64,000 bases of DNA. Origin: CAVOJV01 sp963696325 (GTDB taxonomy: Bacteria; Pseudomonadota; Gammaproteobacteria; Competibacterales; Competibacteraceae). The stretch lies in assembly GCA_963696325.1 (NCBI GenBank), contig CAVOJV010000056.1, positions 42,291 through 106,290 on the forward strand, written 5' to 3'. This document shows, one piece after another, positions 37,019-47,990 of this stretch. The notes below the pieces were generated by a model. The model worked only from the letters and a program-made list of their open reading frames with translations, did no database searches and was not told the DNA's origin. The translations under genes were made by a program, and so were the position numbers. The first letter of the stretch is position 1. Every line of letters starts with the position of its first letter.

Positions 37019-38848
37019 CTACTCCACCGTCACGGACTTGGCCAGATTGCGGGGCTGGTCAACGTCGGTGCCTTTCAGCACCGCCACATGGTAGGCCAAC
37101 AACTGCAAGGGGACGGTAAACACGATGGGGGCCACCGATTCGGGAACCGCACCCAGGGCCAATACCTGGGTGTCGGCGCCCAGATGGGTATCCACGGCGT
37201 TATCCGCGAACAGGAACAGTTCACCGCCCCGAGCCCGCACCTCCTGCAGGTTGGAGAGCACCTTTTCCAGCAGGCCGTCCTTGGGTAGTACGCAGACTAC
37301 CGGCATGTCGCCATCCACCAGGGCCAGGGGACCGTGTTTCAGTTCGCCGGCCGGATAGGCCTCGGCGTGGATGTAGGAGATTTCCTTGAGCTTCAAGGCC
37401 CCTTCCATGGCGACCGGATACTGCGTGCCGCGACCCAGGAACAGGGCATGGCGTTTGTCAGCGAAGTGCTGGGACAGTTCCTCAATGTCGTTATTGAGGG
37501 CCAACGCCTCCTCAAGCTGGCGCGGCAGTTGTTCCAGATCGTGAATCAGGGCTGATTCCTTATCAGCCGACAGACCAAAGCGCCGCCCCAAAGCGATAGC
37601 CAGGAGTCGGAGTGCCGCCAACTGCGTGGTGAATGCCTTGGTGGAGGCCACGCCTATTTCCCGACCGGCACGGGTCATGAGGGTTAGATCGGATTCCCGG
37701 ACCAGTGAACTCTCGGCCACATTGCAGATAGTCAGGCTGGACAGATAATCATGCTCCTTGGCTTCCCGCAGGGCGGCCAGGGTATCGGCCGTCTCCCCAG
37801 ACTGGGAGATGCTCACGAACAGGGTGCCAGGCGGCACCACGCAATCCCGATAGCGGTACTCACTGGCCACTTCAACCGTGCAGGGAATGCCCAGGGATTC
37901 CAGCCAGTAACGGGCGATCATGCCGGCGTGATAGCTGGTCCCGCAGGCGACGATATGCACGCCCTTGACCCGATCGAATACCGACCGGGCTTCCGGTCCA
38001 AAGCAGTCCTCCAGCAGGCGTCCGTCGAGCAGGCGTCCTTCCAGGGTCTCGGCCACCGCGGTGGGCTGTTCGAAAATCTCCTTGAGCATGTAGTGGCGAT
38101 AACCGCCCTTGTCGGCCACTGCTCCCGATTGCTCGGAGCGCTTGAGCCGGCGCTCCACGCAGTGACCGCTGCGGTCATAAATCCGAAAGCCGAAGCGGCT
38201 GACGTCAGCCACGTCGCCATCGTCCAGAAACACGAAATTCTGGGTGACCGGTAGCAGGGCAAACACATCGGAGGCGATAAAGTGCTCGCCAATCCCGATT
38301 CCCACCACCAGGGGACTGCCCATGCGGGCCGCCACCAGGCGACTGGGCTCGCGGTGGCATATCACACCCAAGCTGTAGGCGCCCACCAACCGGGCCACGG
38401 CTTGCTGCACGGCCCGCAAGAAGTCCACTTCTTCACGCAGATACCAATCAATCAGATGGGCGATAACCTCGGTGTCGGTATCGGACTCGAAGCGGTAGCC
38501 CTTGGCGATCAACTCGGCCTTGAGTTCCTGGTAGTTCTCGATGATGCCGTTGTGCACCACTGCCACGGAGTCATTGCTCACATGCGGATGCGCATTGCGC
38601 TCGCTGGGTTCGCCGTGCGTGGCCCAGCGGGTATGGGCGACACCCAAAAAGCCAGCCAGGGGCGCGTTGACCAGCAGGTCCTCCAAGACCTTGACCTTGC
38701 CCACCGCCCGCCGCCGCTCCAGTCTGTCCGCATTGTTAATCACTGCGATGCCGGCCGAATCATAGCCACGGTATTCGAGCCGCTTGAGCCCTTCCAGCAA
38801 GATAGGGGTAATATTCCGCTCAGCAATAGCGCCAACTATTCCACACAT
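37019..38848 (-). CDS. glmS: Glutamine-fructose-6-phosphate aminotransferase (isomerizing)
   Basis: The 609-residue enzyme makes glucosamine-6-phosphate, the entry to UDP-GlcNAc for wall and LPS. MCGIVGAIAERN gives the N-terminal nucleophile Cys after Met removal. The class II glutaminase domain includes RLEYRGYDSAGIAV and HTRWATHGEPSERNAHPH. Two SIS domains follow (VACGTSYHAGMIARYWLE, VSISQSGETADTLAALR; FLGRGTQYPVAMEGALKLK), with the C-terminal DQPRNLAKSVTVE that closes the active site. I saw no glmS ribozyme-like leader, as expected outside Gram-positives. Confidence 0.96.
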   Translation of the reverse strand: MCGIVGAIAERNITPILLEGLKRLEYRGYDSAGIAVINNADRLERRRAVGKVKVLEDLLVNAPLAGFLGVAHTRWATHGEPSERNAHPHVSNDSVAVVHNGIIENYQELKAELIAKGYRFESDTDTEVIAHLIDWYLREEVDFLRAVQQAVARLVGAYSLGVICHREPSRLVAARMGSPLVVGIGIGEHFIASDVFALLPVTQNFVFLDDGDVADVSRFGFRIYDRSGHCVERRLKRSEQSGAVADKGGYRHYMLKEIFEQPTAVAETLEGRLLDGRLLEDCFGPEARSVFDRVKGVHIVACGTSYHAGMIARYWLESLGIPCTVEVASEYRYRDCVVPPGTLFVSISQSGETADTLAALREAKEHDYLSSLTICNVAESSLVRESDLTLMTRAGREIGVASTKAFTTQLAALRLLAIALGRRFGLSADKESALIHDLEQLPRQLEEALALNNDIEELSQHFADKRHALFLGRGTQYPVAMEGALKLKEISYIHAEAYPAGELKHGPLALVDGDMPVVCVLPKDGLLEKVLSNLQEVRARGGELFLFADNAVDTHLGADTQVLALGAVPESVAPIVFTVPLQLLAYHVAVLKGTDVDQPRNLAKSVTVE

Positions 38849-39089
38849 GACTAATTCCTTGACTTTTCAATGACTGATCCATGCTGCCCATGACCACAGC
38901 AGCAGCTCGCGCGACGGCCGCTGCTATCCCGGACACCCCGTTTTATAGCAATTGCCATTGAGCAAAGGACGCGCCAGCCAAGCTGGCTGATTAGGTTAGC
39001 CGTCGTTAATTTCATTCATTTATTATCGCTTATTATCGCTCACCGAGTTCCGATGGAGCAGGCGATCACCCATGCCAGGAGGCTCAAAC

Positions 39090-40487
39090 TCAGGGGAGTA
39101 CCTGCCGTTTATGTTCGGCCACCAATACCGCCAGCGCACAGGAAGCCATGCGCACCAGGTTGCCGTCGGCTCGACTGGTCAGCACGATAGGCACCCGCGC
39201 GCCCAGCACGATGCCGGCGGCCGCCGCGTTGGCCAGATATTCCAACTGCTTGGCCAGCATATTGCCCGCTTCCAGATCAGGCACCAACAGGATATCGGCG
39301 TCACCCGCCACCGGGGAGACGATGCCCTTGGTGTTGGCGGCCCGTTTGGAAATGGCGTTGTCGAAGGCCAGCGGCCCATCCAGGATGCCGCCGGTAATCT
39401 GGCCGCGGTCGGCCATCTTGCACAGGGCTGCGGCATCCATGGTAGCCTTGAGTTCGGGCGTCACCGTCTCCACGGCAGAGAGAATGGCCACCTTCGGCTG
39501 CTCCAGGCCGATGACATGGGCAAGATCGATGGCATTCTGCGCGATATCGCGCTTTTCCAATAGGTTCGGCTCGATATTGATGGCGGCGTCAGTGATGAGC
39601 AGCAGCTTAGGGTAAGTGGACACATCCATTACATACACATGGCTGATGCGGCGCTCGGTGCGCAAGCCAGCGTCCTTGCGCACCACCTGGGCCATCAATT
39701 CGTCGGTGTGCAGACTGCCTTTCATGAGGATCTGCACGGCGCCGCTTTGGGCCAACTCCACGGCTTTGGCGGCCGCGGCATGGCTGTGAGGCACGTCGAT
39801 GATCTCATAGCTTGAGATGGCGATCCCAGCCGTGGTGGCGGCGTTACGCACCTTGGCCACAGGGCCTACCAGCACCGGCCGGATCAGATTAGCTTCGGCC
39901 GCCCGAATGGCCCCTTCCAAGGATACCGCATCCACCGGGTGCACCACGGCAGCAGTCACGGCGGGAAAGCTGTCCGCCAGTTCTACCAGCTGCTTGAGGC
40001 GGCTGCCATGCTCCTCAAAATAAACGATGGGTAACTCGGTAGGCGGGCTACAAATTTTTTGGGTCGGCGCCACGACCCAGGCCGTGCCACTCAGCACCCG
40101 CTGGCCATGCTGATTGACCCCCTTGCAATCCAGGGTAACTGAATAATCGTCAGCGTCTTTCCGGGTAACTGTAACGGTTACTTTGACAGAATCGCCCACC
40201 TTCATAGCCTCATGGAAGTGCAGGTTCTGGGCCCGATACACACTTCCTGGCCCCGGCAACTGGGTGCCCACTACCCACGAAATCAGGGCGCTGCCCCACA
40301 TATTGGGCGCCAGCACCTGATACAGCATATCGTCCGTGACATACCATTTTTCTCTGTGGGCAGGGTTAATATCATTACCCCGCAACACGGCAAACAGTTC
40401 GATATCCTTATCGCTGAGGGTGCGCACCGCACTGGCGGCATCACCAACCCGGAGTTCGTCAAAGGTTTTGTTTTCGATGCAGTCCAT
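39090..40487 (-). CDS. Bifunctional MaoC-type enoyl-CoA hydratase / phosphate acyltransferase
   Basis: The 465-residue protein fuses two domains. Residues about 1-150 are a hot-dog MaoC-like hydratase (FDELRVGDAASAVRTLSDKD, FAVLRGNDINPAHREKW). Residues about 160-460 are a phosphate acetyl/butyryltransferase (VHPVDAVSLEGAIRAAEANL, PVLVGP, MKGSLHTDELMAQVVRK, VSPVAGDADILLVPDLEAGN). I start at the ATG at 40487, where the MaoC domain begins; the frame extends to 40631 without supporting sequence and would overlap phaC. It lies 14 bp downstream of phaC, so a role in supplying or recycling acyl-CoA for polyhydroxyalkanoate is likely but inferred. Confidence 0.9.
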   Translation of the reverse strand: MDCIENKTFDELRVGDAASAVRTLSDKDIELFAVLRGNDINPAHREKWYVTDDMLYQVLAPNMWGSALISWVVGTQLPGPGSVYRAQNLHFHEAMKVGDSVKVTVTVTRKDADDYSVTLDCKGVNQHGQRVLSGTAWVVAPTQKICSPPTELPIVYFEEHGSRLKQLVELADSFPAVTAAVVHPVDAVSLEGAIRAAEANLIRPVLVGPVAKVRNAATTAGIAISSYEIIDVPHSHAAAAKAVELAQSGAVQILMKGSLHTDELMAQVVRKDAGLRTERRISHVYVMDVSTYPKLLLITDAAINIEPNLLEKRDIAQNAIDLAHVIGLEQPKVAILSAVETVTPELKATMDAAALCKMADRGQITGGILDGPLAFDNAISKRAANTKGIVSPVAGDADILLVPDLEAGNMLAKQLEYLANAAAAGIVLGARVPIVLTSRADGNLVRMASCALAVLVAEHKRQVLP

Positions 40488-40501
40488 GGAATGAGTGCTG
40501 G

Positions 40502-42241
40502 TTACTGCTGTAACACATAGGTACCGGGGGCCTTCTCCACGGGCACGTAACCTTTGTCGGGATTGCCCATGGTGGGGGGTGGCGCGGTCCCGCTGGAATG
40601 CTCCGTCAGCCACCGCCGCCACTCCGGCCACCAGGACCCTTCCCTCGCCGGGGCGCGTTCGAACCAGGCATCCGGGTCCAGATAATGCTGGCCGTTGGCC
40701 TTGGCCGACACCCGATAATGGCGGCGGGGACGGCCAGGCTCGCTGACGACACCGGCATTGTGACCGCCGTTGGTCAGCAGAAAAGTGATTTCGGTGTCGG
40801 CCTGTAGGTGCAGCGTGTAGACCGAGCGCCAGGGCGCGACGTGATCCTGTTCCGTGGCTACCGTGAAGATGGGCACATGGATATCGCTGAGGGCGACCGG
40901 GCGGTCATCTACCAAATACTGGCCGTTGGCGAGCGCGTTGTGCAGAAACAGCCGACGCAGGTACTCCTTGTGCATCTTGTACGGCAGCCGGGTGGCGTCG
41001 GCGTTCCAGGCCATCAAGTCGGTCATGGGGCTGCGTTCCCCCAGCATATACTCGCCCACCAAGCGCGACCAGATCAGGTCATTGGAACGTAGCAGCTGGA
41101 AGGTGCCGGCCATCTGGGTGGTATCCAGATAGCCCTTGTCCCACATGATATCCTCCAGGAAGGTCAACTGGCTCTCATCGATGAACAGCAGCAACTCGCC
41201 GGCCTGGCGAAAGTCGGTCTGGGCGGCGAACAGGCTCATGCTGCGCAGGCGCTCGTCCCCATTCCGGCCCATCGCCGCGGCGGCGATGGCCAGCAGCGTG
41301 CCGCCCAGGCAGTAGCCGACCGCGTGAATCTGGCGCCCCGGAACGATGGCGGACACGGCATCCATGGCCGCCCCCACGCCCAGCCGCAGGTATTCATCCA
41401 TTCCCAAGTCATGGTCTTCGGCCTGGGGATTTTTCCAGGAGATCATGAACACCGTATGGCCCTGGTCCACCAGATACTTGACCATGGAATTCTGGGGAGA
41501 CAGGTCCAGAATGTAGTATTTCATGATCCAGGCCGGCACGATGAGAATAGGCTCGGCCTGCACCTCGGCCGTGGTGGGTTCATACTGCAGCAATTCGATC
41601 AAGCGGTTGCGGTAGACCACCCGGCCTGGGGTAACCGCGACGTTCCTTCCCACCTGAAACTGTTCGACGCCCACCGGTTTCTCGTTGGCGAGCAATCGTT
41701 CCACGTCCTCTATCCAGTTTTGCCAACCCTGTAGCAGATTCGCACCCCCCTGCTCCAGGGTACGCTTCAGGATCACCGGGTTGGTCAGAGGAAAATTGGC
41801 GGGCGAGCCGATGTCCAGCAATTGCTTGGCCACGAACCAGGTCACGTTCTTATGGCGTTCCGAGGGACCGCGCAGAGCAGTGGTCGCGTTATACCACCAC
41901 TGCTGGCTCAGCAGAAAAGACTGATAGTACAGATTGAAGGGCCAGACTCGCCAGCCCGGATCTCGGAAGCGCTGATCGCCAGGCAAAGGCTTGATGCAGG
42001 GTTCCGTGTCAGATTTCACGGCGGCACGTTGCGCATACACCGCGAGCCGAGCCAGCTTGCGTACCGTCTTCTGGGTCAATTCCAGTTGCATGCCAGGCGA
42101 CATCGCCATGTGCAGCACCCAGTCCTGGTAAGCCTGGGCCAATGCCACCGGCGATATGCCCAGGGTGACCCGCCCGATGGAAGCGCGAATCATTCGATCA
42201 AGGGCGCTCCTGAAGGTCACTTTCGAAGTAGGTTCGCGCAT
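40502..42241 (-). CDS. phaC: Class I polyhydroxyalkanoate synthase
   Basis: The 579-residue enzyme polymerises (R)-3-hydroxyacyl-CoA into storage polyester at the granule surface. The lipase-like box is GYCLGG with catalytic Cys311. The catalytic Asp is in TEQDHVAPW and the His in GGHNAGV. LIVPAWIMKYYILDLSPQNS and VFMISWKNPQAED are class I hallmarks, as is the N-terminal extension of about 200 residues. The following maoC-pta fusion gene is in the same transcript. This points to an organism that stores PHA. Confidence 0.95.
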   Translation of the reverse strand: MREPTSKVTFRSALDRMIRASIGRVTLGISPVALAQAYQDWVLHMAMSPGMQLELTQKTVRKLARLAVYAQRAAVKSDTEPCIKPLPGDQRFRDPGWRVWPFNLYYQSFLLSQQWWYNATTALRGPSERHKNVTWFVAKQLLDIGSPANFPLTNPVILKRTLEQGGANLLQGWQNWIEDVERLLANEKPVGVEQFQVGRNVAVTPGRVVYRNRLIELLQYEPTTAEVQAEPILIVPAWIMKYYILDLSPQNSMVKYLVDQGHTVFMISWKNPQAEDHDLGMDEYLRLGVGAAMDAVSAIVPGRQIHAVGYCLGGTLLAIAAAAMGRNGDERLRSMSLFAAQTDFRQAGELLLFIDESQLTFLEDIMWDKGYLDTTQMAGTFQLLRSNDLIWSRLVGEYMLGERSPMTDLMAWNADATRLPYKMHKEYLRRLFLHNALANGQYLVDDRPVALSDIHVPIFTVATEQDHVAPWRSVYTLHLQADTEITFLLTNGGHNAGVVSEPGRPRRHYRVSAKANGQHYLDPDAWFERAPAREGSWWPEWRRWLTEHSSGTAPPPTMGNPDKGYVPVEKAPGTYVLQQ

Positions 42242-42448
42242 CTCATTCTCCCCAACAGCATGCTCGCAACGGCCAGCCTGGCGGTCGCCAGACCTCTCCG
42301 GAACGGTTCAATGGGCTTATTGTGCACCGCACCATTCAGCTTGCCAAGATACGCCTTGCACCAAGAAATTGCAAAACCTTTAACCCACGGATACACGGCA
42401 AGGCCGGCCCTAACCAGCCCTCACACAGACATGCCGTGACGTGCCCCA

Positions 42449-43366
42449 TCAAAGCGACACTGCCCGATCCATCTCGGTTGTTTCATTCATATCACGGATC
42501 AGCGACTGGAGATAGGTACGAAACGCCTCACCCAGTTCCTCATGCCTGAGACCATACTCGATGGTGGCCTTCAAATAGCCCAGCTTGCTACCGCAATCAT
42601 AGCGGCGGCCTTCGAACTCGTAGGCCAGCACCTGTTCCTCCTGCAGTAACGCGGCGATACCATCGGTAAGCTGGATCTCATTGCCGGCGCCACGCGGGGT
42701 CCTTTCCAGGAGATCGAAGATGCGCGGGGTGAGGATGTAGCGACCCACCACCGCCAGGTTGGACGGCGCATCCTGAGGCTTGGGCTTTTCGACGATACCG
42801 TCCAGATTGCTCAGCCGCTGGGCAAAGGACAGGGGCTTGATGACACCGTACTTCTGAGTCTCGGATTCCGGTATCCGTTCAACGCCCAGGATGGAACACT
42901 GGTATTTATCGAAATAATCGGCCATTTGTTTCAGAGCGCCATCCTGGCCATTCTCGATCAGGTCATCGGCCAGTAGCACGGCGAAGGGCTGTTCGCCCAC
43001 TACCGGCTTGGCACACAGCACCGCATGCCCCAATCCCAAGGCCTCGGCCTGGCGGATATACACGCAGTGAACATGGTGGGGGACGATGCCCTGCACCACC
43101 TGGAGCAAATCCTTTTTGCCGCGTGCCTCCAATTCCGCCTCCAGTTCATAGGCCTTGTCAAAATGATCGGCAATGGCGTTTTTGGTGCGCCCAATGATAA
43201 ACACCAGGGTGTTTACCCCCGCCGCCACAGCTTCCTCAACGGCGTACTGGATCAAGGGTTTGTCCACGATGGGCAGCATTTCCTTGGGGCTGGCTTTGGT
43301 GGCGGGCAAGAATCGCGTGCCTAATCCAGCCACCGGGAAGACCGCCATATGAACTTTCCGTTTCAC
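42449..43366 (-). CDS. galU: UTP-glucose-1-phosphate uridylyltransferase
   Basis: The 305-residue enzyme makes UDP-glucose, donor for many surface glycans. FPVAGLGTRFLPATKASPKE is the nucleotide loop, MLPIVDKPLIQYAVEEAVAA the family signature, and LADDLIENG the metal-binding segment. GVIKPL, VGRYILTPRIFDLLE and YDCGSKLGYLKATIEYGLRH follow as usual. The gene stands alone with about 100 bp on its upstream side and a perfect TATAAT box (43,419-43,414, minus strand) about 50 bp before the start. Confidence 0.96.
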   Translation of the reverse strand: MKRKVHMAVFPVAGLGTRFLPATKASPKEMLPIVDKPLIQYAVEEAVAAGVNTLVFIIGRTKNAIADHFDKAYELEAELEARGKKDLLQVVQGIVPHHVHCVYIRQAEALGLGHAVLCAKPVVGEQPFAVLLADDLIENGQDGALKQMADYFDKYQCSILGVERIPESETQKYGVIKPLSFAQRLSNLDGIVEKPKPQDAPSNLAVVGRYILTPRIFDLLERTPRGAGNEIQLTDGIAALLQEEQVLAYEFEGRRYDCGSKLGYLKATIEYGLRHEELGEAFRTYLQSLIRDMNETTEMDRAVSL

Positions 43367-43413
43367 GTTATGAACCTCTTTATTTTGGTTAACAGCAACT
43401 CTAATGGTCCGGC

Positions 43414-43419
43414 ATTATA
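43414..43419 (-). promoter_or_regulatory. Possible -10 box of galU
   Basis: The minus strand reads TATAAT about 48 bases before the galU start codon. No good -35 box lies at 16-18 bases from it, so the call rests mainly on the perfect hexamer and its position. Confidence 0.35.
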
Positions 43420-43466
43420 CCGTTGCCCACAACTCAATGGGCGCGCAAGGAAACGATGGCCGACGC

Positions 43467-46058
<2,592 letters not shown>

Positions 46059-46096
46059 GGAGCAGTTCTCCTTAATCGAAGCGTTATTAACTTTTT

Positions 46097-46126
46097 AGAT
46101 TGAGGTGTATTTAGTTAATTCAAGGG
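46097..46126 (-). promoter_or_regulatory. Heat-shock (sigma32) promoter of clpB
   Basis: On the minus strand CCCTTGAA (46126-46119) is followed after 13 bases by CCTCAATCT (46105-46097). This closely matches the E. coli sigma32 consensus CCCTTGAA-N13-14-CCCCATNT. It is about 40 bp before the clpB start codon, where clpB is normally under heat-shock control. Confidence 0.75.
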
Positions 46127-46161
46127 AAGCACACTATAAGTGGGGAGCGCCAGCGCAACGC

Positions 46162-46917
46162 TTATCGATTGGCGCTCAGCCAGATCAGGCTGGCCATGCG
46201 CCCGGTGCGGGGACTGCGACGGTAGGAGAAGAAGCGCTCACGGTCCGTAAAGGTACACCAACCGCCGCCATACACGGCGGTGACCCCCAGCGCGCGCAAT
46301 CGCCGGCGTGCCAATTCGTAGATATCCGCCAGCCAGCGCCCTGCCGGTGAAGGCTGGAAACAGGCGGCATCGCCTGGATCGAGCGCCAGGAAAGCATCGC
46401 GCACTTCATCGCCGACCTCGAAGGCATTTGGTCCGATGGCCGGCCCCAGCCAGGCCAGCAATTTGTCCGGAGCACAGCTTAAGCGCGCCACGGTCGCGGC
46501 CAGCACGCCCGCCGCCAGACCCCGCCAGCCGGCATGTACCGCGGCGACGCGGGTACCGGCCCGGTCGCACAGCAACACCGGCAAACAGTCGGCGGTCAAC
46601 ACGGCGCATACCCGGCCCGGCGCAAAGGCACAGGCGGCATCGGCCTGCGCGGGCGCGGACACTTGCTCCGCGGCGACGACTTCCCGGCCATGCACCTGGT
46701 TCAGCCAGACGGGCTCCGCCGGCAGTTCCAGCAGGCGCACCAGGCGCTGGCGGTTGACGGCGACATGGTCGGGATCATCGCCGACCTGGTCGCCCAGGTT
46801 GAAACGGTCATAGGGAGACAAACTGACGCCGACGCACCGAGTCGTGGTCACCGCCCGCACCCGGGCAGGCGCCGGCCACTCGGGAACGAGGAGCGAGTAT
46901 TGTTCCAGGTCAGCCAT
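46162..46917 (-). CDS. pgeF: Purine nucleoside phosphorylase / laccase-domain protein (YfiH)
   Basis: The protein of about 251 residues belongs to the YfiH/LACC1 family, multi-copper-like enzymes shown to act on purine nucleosides and to help peptidoglycan fidelity. The zinc-site residues are seen in VLTADCLPVLLCD and VAAVHAGWRGLAAGVL. LNQVHGREVV and LAWLGPAIGPNAFEVGDEVR are family blocks. I take the ATG at 46917 (overlapping the rluD end by 8 bp); 46929 is also possible. The order clpB-pgeF-rluD matches E. coli. Confidence 0.92.
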   Translation of the reverse strand: MADLEQYSLLVPEWPAPARVRAVTTTRCVGVSLSPYDRFNLGDQVGDDPDHVAVNRQRLVRLLELPAEPVWLNQVHGREVVAAEQVSAPAQADAACAFAPGRVCAVLTADCLPVLLCDRAGTRVAAVHAGWRGLAAGVLAATVARLSCAPDKLLAWLGPAIGPNAFEVGDEVRDAFLALDPGDAACFQPSPAGRWLADIYELARRRLRALGVTAVYGGGWCTFTDRERFFSYRRSPRTGRMASLIWLSANR

Positions 46918-47887
46918 TAACGCCTTCACTGTCTTCCCGCAACCTGTCTTCCCGCAATACTTTCAGCAGCTCCGCCATGTCCGCCGGCGGCTCGACCCGC
47001 CATTCCAATCGTTCGTGGCTGCCCGGATGGCGCAGGGACAGTCGCGCCGCGTGCAGCGCCTGGCGCCGGAATACCTGTAAAATTTCCAGGCAGTGCGCCG
47101 TGGCTGCGGGCGGGACGCGCGAACGGCCGCCATACACCCGGTCGCCCAGCAGCGGGTGGTGGAGATGCGCTAGATGCACGCGAATCTGGTGGGTGCGGCC
47201 GGTTTCCAGCGTCACGCGCAGGTGAGTATGGACGTGGAAGCGCTGAATTATCCGGTAATGGGTGACGGCAGGCTTACCGCCCGCGGTGACTGCCATGCGC
47301 TGGCGATCCACCGGATGGCGGCCGATGGGCGCGGCCACCGTGCCGCCCGCCGTCAGCACACCGACCGCCACCGCCTCGTATTCGCGCTCCATGGTATGCG
47401 CTTGCAGTTGTTCGACCAGAGCGGTGTGAGCCCGCAGGCTGCGCGCCACGACCAGCAAGCCCGAGGTGTCCTTGTCCAGGCGGTGCACCAGGCCAGCGCG
47501 CGGTAGTAAGGCCAGCTCGGGCGCATGGTGCAGCAGCGCGTTAAGCAGGGTGCCGTCGGGATTGCCGGCGGCGGGATGCACTACCAGACCCGCCGGCTTG
47601 TTAATAACCAGGATGTCGTCGTCTGCAAAGCGAACATCCAGCGGCAGGTCCTGAGCAAGAGCGATGGTTTCCTGTTCCTGAGGCGGTTCCCCCGTCACCC
47701 GCTCGCCACCCAGAACCAGGTCGCGGGGACGCCTGACCCGCCCGTCCACCTGCAGATGTCCGGCTTTGATCCACTGTTGCAGGCGCGCGCGCGAGTAGTC
47801 CGGCAACAAGCCGGCCAGCGCCTGGTCCAGGCGCTGGCCGGCGCAGGCCGAGGGAATATCGCAATATATCGGGCCGCTGTTGGGCAT
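46910..47887 (-). CDS. rluD: 23S rRNA pseudouridine synthase RluD
   Basis: The 325-residue enzyme makes pseudouridines 1911, 1915 and 1917 in helix 69 of 23S rRNA. An N-terminal S4 domain (SRARLQQWIKAGHLQVDGRV) is followed by the catalytic domain with HRLDKDTSGLLVVARS, which contains the catalytic Asp. YEAVAVGVLTAGGTV and ETGRTHQIRVHLAHLHHPLL are also diagnostic. I start at the ATG at 47887 (MPNSGPIYCDIPSACAGQRL); the frame extends to 47965 into the junction zone. In E. coli bamD lies divergently on the far side, but it is absent here. Confidence 0.94.
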   Translation of the reverse strand: MPNSGPIYCDIPSACAGQRLDQALAGLLPDYSRARLQQWIKAGHLQVDGRVRRPRDLVLGGERVTGEPPQEQETIALAQDLPLDVRFADDDILVINKPAGLVVHPAAGNPDGTLLNALLHHAPELALLPRAGLVHRLDKDTSGLLVVARSLRAHTALVEQLQAHTMEREYEAVAVGVLTAGGTVAAPIGRHPVDRQRMAVTAGGKPAVTHYRIIQRFHVHTHLRVTLETGRTHQIRVHLAHLHHPLLGDRVYGGRSRVPPAATAHCLEILQVFRRQALHAARLSLRHPGSHERLEWRVEPPADMAELLKVLREDRLREDSEGVNG

Positions 47888-47990
47888 GGTCTTTAACGGG
47901 CCTGGCGCGTTATACTGATTTTTAAACTCATTTGTGACCGTAGCTATGCTGGGATATAAACACATCGATCCACTAAAATTTCAGGGGCGC
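47888..47990. other. Junction between gammaproteobacterial and actinobacterial DNA
   Basis: From 47,888 to about 47,985 the sequence is AT-rich like a gammaproteobacterial intergenic region and has a TATACT hexamer (47,911-47,916, plus strand) where the promoter of a divergent bamD would be expected. Beyond about 47,985 it becomes high-GC with actinobacterial codon use. No bamD coding sequence, mobile element, tRNA or direct repeat is seen at the boundary. The exact breakpoint cannot be fixed by eye. Confidence 0.8.

Noticed and set aside
38849..39089. Small RNA or riboswitch upstream of glmS
   Set aside because: Only a short CAGCC/GGCTG dyad and a TTATTATCGC direct repeat are visible; neither fits a known glmS ribozyme or other RNA class.
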